This document shows positions 59,653 through 64,000 of a stretch of DNA of 64,000 nt, one piece after another; the stretch's first letter is position 1, and each line of letters begins with the position of its first letter. The notes under the pieces were generated by a model. The model was not told the origin of the DNA, ran no database searches, and saw only the letters and a program-made list of their open reading frames with translations. Source of the stretch: JAEYXS01 sp943367715 (GTDB taxonomy: Bacteria; Verrucomicrobiota; Verrucomicrobiia; Limisphaerales; JAEYXS01). A program made the translations under genes and the position numbers. The DNA lies in the NCBI GenBank assembly GCA_943367715.1, contig CALRJY020000024.1, positions 1 to 64,000 of the forward strand. Reading direction: 5' to 3'.

Positions 59653-62148
59653 ATGCGGGGTTTTCAATCGCTGAGTCTGGTGGCCTTGCTGGCTGCGCTG
59701 GCGCTCGCCGGTTGCCAGAGCAGGCAAGCTTCGAAGGATCAGACGACCACCACCTTGGCATCCACCAAGACGAGCACCAACTCCCCTGCTCTCCAGACGA
59801 CGGAGAACAAGGTGGTCAAAGGGTTACGGTCGCCGACGGCGCTGAATGTGAAACCGGCGGTGGCCTTCAAGCCGGAGAAGCTGACGGCGATGGACGCGGC
59901 GATCACGAATGCGATCGCGGAGGGCAAGCTGCCGGGCGGTGTGCTGTGGCTGGAGCGCGGGCAGGAAATCTATCTGCGCGGGTACGGCTGGCGGACGATT
60001 GATCCGAAGCGTGAGGTGATCACGACGGATACGATCTATGATGCGGCCTCGCTCACGAAAGTCGTCGCGACGACTCCGGCAATCCTCATCCTGTTCGAGC
60101 GCGGGGCACTGCAACTGAATGATCCGGTGAAGCGGTTCATCCCGGAGTTCACGGGCGGCGGGAAGGAGAATGTGACGGTGCGGCAATTGATGACGCATGT
60201 GTCGGGCTTGCGCTCGGGTCTTGGCGCGACGCCCGCGTGGACGGGCTATGATACGGCGATCAAGCGGGCGTGCAGTGAAACCTTGATCAATGAGCCGGGG
60301 GCGAAGTTTCTCTACAGTGATATCAATTTTATTTTACTGGGCGAGATCGTGCGGCGCGCGAGCGGGATGCCGCTGAACCAGTTCGTGGAGGAGAACATCT
60401 ACAAACCTTTGAAGATGGTGGATACGGGTTACCTCCCCTCCCCGGACAAAATGAATCGCATCGCGCCCACAGAGTTGATCGAAGGCAAGGCCTTGCGCGG
60501 AGTGGTGCATGATCCGACGTCGCGCAAGATGGGTGGCGTGGCAGGTCACGCCGGGCTCTTCACGACGGCGAGCGACCTGGCGCGGTATGCGCGGATGATC
60601 TTGAACGGCGGTTCGCTGGAAGGCGCGCGCATCTTGCGCAGCACGACGGTGCAGATGATGGCGGATGTGCATACACCCTCCAAGGTGGCGGACCGGCGCG
60701 GGCTGGGCTGGGACATCGACTCCAGCTATGCGGGGCCGCGCGGGAATGTGTTCCCGATCGGGTCGTTCGGTCACACGGGCTGGACGGGCACGTGCCTGTG
60801 GATCGATCCGTATTCGCAGACGTTCTACATCTTCGTCTCGAACCGGAATCATCCGACGGAGAAGGGTTCGGTAACGGCGTTGCGGCGTGTGCTCGGCACG
60901 CTCGCGGCGGAGGCGGTGAATGGGTTTGATTTCAGCAAGGTGCCAGGAGCGTTGCCTGCGCGCATGACGAATAAGGTGTCGCAGATCGAGGTGATGGAAT
61001 ATGCGGCGGCGGATCGGGAAATGCCGCAGGTGTTGAATGGCATCGATGTGTCGAAACGAGAGAAGTTCGCGCGGTTGAAGGGATTACGGCTGGGCTTGAT
61101 CACGAATCACACGGGGCAGGACAGGGATCGTAATCCGATCATCGATATGTTGCACGAGGCGGAGGGTATCCAGCTCAAGGCGTTGTTCGGGCCGGAGCAT
61201 GGCATCCGCGGGTTGCTCGATGAGAAGGTGCCGGACAGCAAGGACGAGAAGACGGGGTTGCCGGTTTACAGTCTCTACGGCGAGACGCGCGTGCCGAAGC
61301 CGGAGCATCTGAAGGATCTGGATGCGTTGATCTTCGACATCCAGGATATCGGGTGCCGGTTCTACACGTATCCGTCCACGATGGGCAACTGCATGGAGGC
61401 GGCCGCGAAGGCGAAGATCAAATACTTCGTGCTGGATCGCGTGAATCCGATCACGGGAACGGCGATCGACGGGCCGGTGCTGACGGATAAGACGAGTTTC
61501 GTGGCGTATCATCAGGTTCCCGTGCGGCATGGGATGACGATCGGTGAACTGGCGAAGATGTATAACGCGGAGAAGAAGTTCGGCGCGGACCTGACGGTGA
61601 TCGAGGTGGAGGGCTGGAAGCGCGGGATGTGGTTCGATGAGACGGGGCAGCCGTGGAAGAATCCATCTCCGAACATGCGCAGTCTGACGCAGGCGACGTT
61701 GTATCCGGGTGTGGGATTGCTGGAATTCTCCGCAGTGTCCGTGGGGCGCGGGACGGATACGCCGTTTGAAGTGGTGGGCGCGCCTTACATTGATGATTTG
61801 AAATTGGCGGCGGAGTTGAATGCGGCGGGATTGAAGCATGTGCGGTTCGTGCCCATCCGCTTCACGCCGAACGCGAGCGTGAACAAGGACAAGGAATGCC
61901 GCGGCGTGAACATCATCCTGACGGATCGCGAGAAGTGCGATGTGGTGGATATCGGGATCTTGATCGCATCCACGCTGCATCGCATGTATCCGAAGGATTA
62001 TGATCTGGCCAAGTTCAACCGCTTGTTGGGGCATCCGGCGACGATCCAGATGATCCGCGATGGGAAGGACTTGAAGGAGATCCGCAAGTCATGGGAGCCG
62101 GCAGTGAAGGAGTTCATGAAACGGCGGAAGGAATTTTTGATTTATTGA
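59653..62148 (+). CDS. Lipoprotein: serine beta-lactamase-fold hydrolase fused to NamZ (DUF1343)
   Basis: 831 residues starting at the ATG at 59653, which gives a lipoprotein signal (SLVALLAALALAGC). A longer frame from 59443 has no sensible start. The N-terminal half is a class C beta-lactamase/esterase: AASLTK with Ser133/Lys136, the YSD box in FLYSDINF, and HTGWTG near the end. From about residue 470 comes the exo-beta-N-acetylmuramidase NamZ domain: LRLGLITNHTGQD, LFGPEHGIRG, FDIQDIGCRFYTY, FVLDRVNPITG and EFSAVSVGRGTDTPF. It would act in the periplasm on peptidoglycan fragments: hydrolase plus muramidase in one chain. Confidence 0.92.
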   Translation: MRGFQSLSLVALLAALALAGCQSRQASKDQTTTTLASTKTSTNSPALQTTENKVVKGLRSPTALNVKPAVAFKPEKLTAMDAAITNAIAEGKLPGGVLWLERGQEIYLRGYGWRTIDPKREVITTDTIYDAASLTKVVATTPAILILFERGALQLNDPVKRFIPEFTGGGKENVTVRQLMTHVSGLRSGLGATPAWTGYDTAIKRACSETLINEPGAKFLYSDINFILLGEIVRRASGMPLNQFVEENIYKPLKMVDTGYLPSPDKMNRIAPTELIEGKALRGVVHDPTSRKMGGVAGHAGLFTTASDLARYARMILNGGSLEGARILRSTTVQMMADVHTPSKVADRRGLGWDIDSSYAGPRGNVFPIGSFGHTGWTGTCLWIDPYSQTFYIFVSNRNHPTEKGSVTALRRVLGTLAAEAVNGFDFSKVPGALPARMTNKVSQIEVMEYAAADREMPQVLNGIDVSKREKFARLKGLRLGLITNHTGQDRDRNPIIDMLHEAEGIQLKALFGPEHGIRGLLDEKVPDSKDEKTGLPVYSLYGETRVPKPEHLKDLDALIFDIQDIGCRFYTYPSTMGNCMEAAAKAKIKYFVLDRVNPITGTAIDGPVLTDKTSFVAYHQVPVRHGMTIGELAKMYNAEKKFGADLTVIEVEGWKRGMWFDETGQPWKNPSPNMRSLTQATLYPGVGLLEFSAVSVGRGTDTPFEVVGAPYIDDLKLAAELNAAGLKHVRFVPIRFTPNASVNKDKECRGVNIILTDREKCDVVDIGILIASTLHRMYPKDYDLAKFNRLLGHPATIQMIRDGKDLKEIRKSWEPAVKEFMKRRKEFLIY

Positions 62149-62160
62149 TGAGCGAGACAA

Positions 62161-64000
62161 TTACTCGGTGACCTCGTAGATGGTGTCCGCGAGGACGAAC
62201 TGGACGCGGTTGCCGAGGGCGAGCCAGGGCTTCACTTCGGGGTGCTTCTGCATCAGGTCGAAGTATTCCTTGGAAGCGAACTGAAGCTGGACGCGGCGGG
62301 ATTGGGCCTGCTGCTTTTGCACGAGAGCATCGGTCCACACGGGGCCGTTTTGGTAGAAGGCACGACCGCCAGCGTAGCGGTTTTGCTGGGAGTAATCGGA
62401 AGAGGAGGACGGGTTATGGATAGATTTGGCAGGGGCGGACACGGTTCCGCTCACACGAGAACCGGGAGCTGGAGGAGCCACGGTGATAACAGATGCGGGA
62501 CCGGCCGCCATCGGGGCTTCGGCGCGATTGCGGTCCAGCGCCTCACCCACCACAGACTGCGCACGAAGCTGCTGGTTCATGCGCGCACCGGACACAGCGA
62601 AGGAACCCGAGTGATCTTCCTTGCTCCGGCGCCACGAGTCCTTGGCTGCGTCTTGCGCGGCAACGTCGAGACGGAAATTGTTCTGCGTTTGCGCAGCCAC
62701 AGGCACACCGCGCTGCTTCTCATCTTCCAAAATCAAGTAGGCCGTATAAGGCGTGACGATGCCATAGCGGCGCGCAAGGTCGGTGACTTCATCGCGAAGT
62801 TCAGCGTTTTCGCCACGCAAACGGATCTCATCCATGAGCCAGCCGACACGGCGCATGGCCCACAAGCGCGGGATGAAATCATATTCACTGCTGCTCTTCG
62901 GAAAGGTGACTTCGTGCGTGATGGTCTTCTTGCTTTTGCCCGCTTGACCGGTGTGTTCGATGTCCACCGGACCGTGACCCTTGAACGTGCCGGCCACGAC
63001 CAATTGATCGCCATTGAAAAGATCGGGCAGCGGGCTGGGATACAGAAGCTTCACCGTCACACCGCCCTTCACTTTCAATTCGGGATCGGACAGCACGGGA
63101 TCTTTGATGCGAGAGAAGAAACCGGAGAGCTTCAATTCCAAGTCCTCTTCCGGCAGCACATACGTGCTCACGGCGCGCGTCTGCTCCGTGATACGGTCGA
63201 GCAAGTGCGTGTTCACATCAGTGCCCACACCAAAGCAGAAGATGCGTGTCTTGCGCGCCACTTCGGAGGTCACGAGCTGCACGATGGTTTCCTCGCGCGT
63301 CTCGCCCACTGTGGGCATGCCATCCGTGACGAAGATGATGACGAAAGGGCGATCGCCCGAATCCGGGCGGAACTTCAGCGCCGTCTGCAAAGCCGAATGG
63401 ATCGCAGTACCCCCAATGGGTTTCAAACCTTCCACAAACGTCTGCGCCTTCTGCCGGCTCTCTTTGTTCACCTCGCGCAAGCCGTTGAAGAGCGGCTCGG
63501 TCTCCGTGGAGAAGCGCACGATCTCGAAGCGGTCCTTGTCATTCAGATTCTCCACGCAGAACTGCAGCGCCTTGCGCGCCTGCTCCATCTTTTTACCTGC
63601 CATGGAACCGGACGTATCCACCACGAACAGCACATCCTTCGGCATCACTTTCGTCTTGTCCTCCCACTGGCCCGGCGAAAGAAAGAGCAGGAAATGTCCC
63701 TCATCACCATCGCGTTGTGTGAGCAATTGGATGCCGATCTCGTCGGTCTGTCGCGCGAAGAAGACTTGGAAATTTCGGGCGCTGCCGGAGCTGCTCGCCT
63801 CGTAGCCGAGCGTCGCCTTGCGATCCCCTGCCCGTTTCACCTCCACAGCGTGCGTGGGCGAATAGATGGTCTTGAGCGGCGTGCGCGAATCGATCTGCAC
63901 CTTGATGGCCAACGGCGTGCGTTTATCGGCGGTATCGGGATTCAACGGCAGCGCATAATCCACAAGCCCTTGGTCTTCCTTCAACAATTGCGTGTACGTG
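62161..64000 (-). CDS. VIT and VWA domain protein (5' end outside window)
   Basis: The frame remains open to the window edge, so the N-terminus is missing. The visible part begins within a VIT-like domain (LLKEDQGLVDYALPLN). A von Willebrand A domain follows with a full MIDAS site (DVLFVVDTSGSMAGKK, later TAIHSAL and FVTDGMP). After that come a linking domain (PSPLPDLFNGDQLVV) and a C-terminal segment with YGIVTPYTAYLILEDE, typical of bacterial VIT-VWA/inter-alpha-trypsin-inhibitor-like proteins. Then come a low-complexity region and a final KEYFDLMQKHPEVKPWLALG. Likely exported, with metal-dependent binding. Confidence 0.9.
   Translation of the reverse strand, partial: TYTQLLKEDQGLVDYALPLNPDTADKRTPLAIKVQIDSRTPLKTIYSPTHAVEVKRAGDRKATLGYEASSSGSARNFQVFFARQTDEIGIQLLTQRDGDEGHFLLFLSPGQWEDKTKVMPKDVLFVVDTSGSMAGKKMEQARKALQFCVENLNDKDRFEIVRFSTETEPLFNGLREVNKESRQKAQTFVEGLKPIGGTAIHSALQTALKFRPDSGDRPFVIIFVTDGMPTVGETREETIVQLVTSEVARKTRIFCFGVGTDVNTHLLDRITEQTRAVSTYVLPEEDLELKLSGFFSRIKDPVLSDPELKVKGGVTVKLLYPSPLPDLFNGDQLVVAGTFKGHGPVDIEHTGQAGKSKKTITHEVTFPKSSSEYDFIPRLWAMRRVGWLMDEIRLRGENAELRDEVTDLARRYGIVTPYTAYLILEDEKQRGVPVAAQTQNNFRLDVAAQDAAKDSWRRSKEDHSGSFAVSGARMNQQLRAQSVVGEALDRNRAEAPMAAGPASVITVAPPAPGSRVSGTVSAPAKSIHNPSSSSDYSQQNRYAGGRAFYQNGPVWTDALVQKQQAQSRRVQLQFASKEYFDLMQKHPEVKPWLALGNRVQFVLADTIYEVTE

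Noticed and set aside
1..64000. tRNA genes
   Set aside because: Scanning for GGTTCGAATCC-like T-arm sequences gave only coding matches without a cloverleaf.

Overview
The window reads as chromosomal DNA of a Gram-negative bacterium of the Verrucomicrobiota, most probably the Pedosphaera/Limisphaera side of the phylum. This is inferred from the gene families, not from a marker gene. The clues are a type II pseudopilin with an H-X9-DG-like C-terminus, a DUF1080 protein, a glycosyl-hydrolase-like GHL10 protein, parallel beta-helix proteins, several HEAT-repeat proteins, a SYLF lipid-binding protein, LpxD (so an LPS outer membrane) and many secreted or lipoprotein-anchored products. Base composition is GC-rich except for a restriction-modification block. 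I see no rRNA, tRNA, CRISPR array, prophage or intact insertion sequence.

Layout. 1-9.6 kb: secreted and cell-envelope genes (two beta-helix proteins, HEAT-thioredoxin fusion, L,D-transpeptidase, DUF1080 protein with a sugar-binding protein, GHL10 hydrolase, UreF-like protein). 9.7-13.8 kb: TfoX-like protein, then a compact run of eboD, a GH18 glycosidase and eboF, a reduced version of the ebo cluster. 13.9-25.6 kb: SYLF protein, a D-threonine-aldolase/D-serine-dehydratase-like enzyme with RidA, a 2-hydroxyacid dehydrogenase, an EEP phosphatase, a large CAP-domain secreted protein, lpxD, a fatty acid desaturase, an AlkD-like glycosylase and two tandem GNAT paralogues. 25.7-31.3 kb: a paired M16 protease system, a small Cys-rich secreted protein and rpsA. 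31.3-33.4 kb: a gene-free stretch packed with short palindromic repeats, followed by a low-GC type II restriction-modification pair (33.4-35.6 kb) that looks acquired. 35.6-43 kb: an ECF sigma factor with an overlapping membrane protein, small membrane/secreted proteins, a long uvrA and an orphan DNA methyltransferase, again with repeat elements between them. 43-53.3 kb: an ABC-F ATPase, a lipoprotein and pseudopilin, a CoaB-type synthase with a PlsC/OlsA-like and an OlsB-like acyltransferase, a trimeric-adhesin-like S74 protein and an alpha/beta hydrolase. 53.5-59.1 kb: four consecutive paralogous HEAT-repeat genes. 59.6-64 kb: a beta-lactamase-fold/NamZ fusion lipoprotein and the C-terminal part of a VIT-VWA protein running off the window.

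The best leads are the four-gene HEAT family, the reduced ebo cluster, and the repeat families. One repeat abuts, and its CTA end supplies, the TAG stop codon of three different genes. Another shows compensatory base changes in its hairpins. Two genes have C-terminal tails encoded by repeats. All functional names rest on reading motifs and recalled family patterns; no database search was possible.
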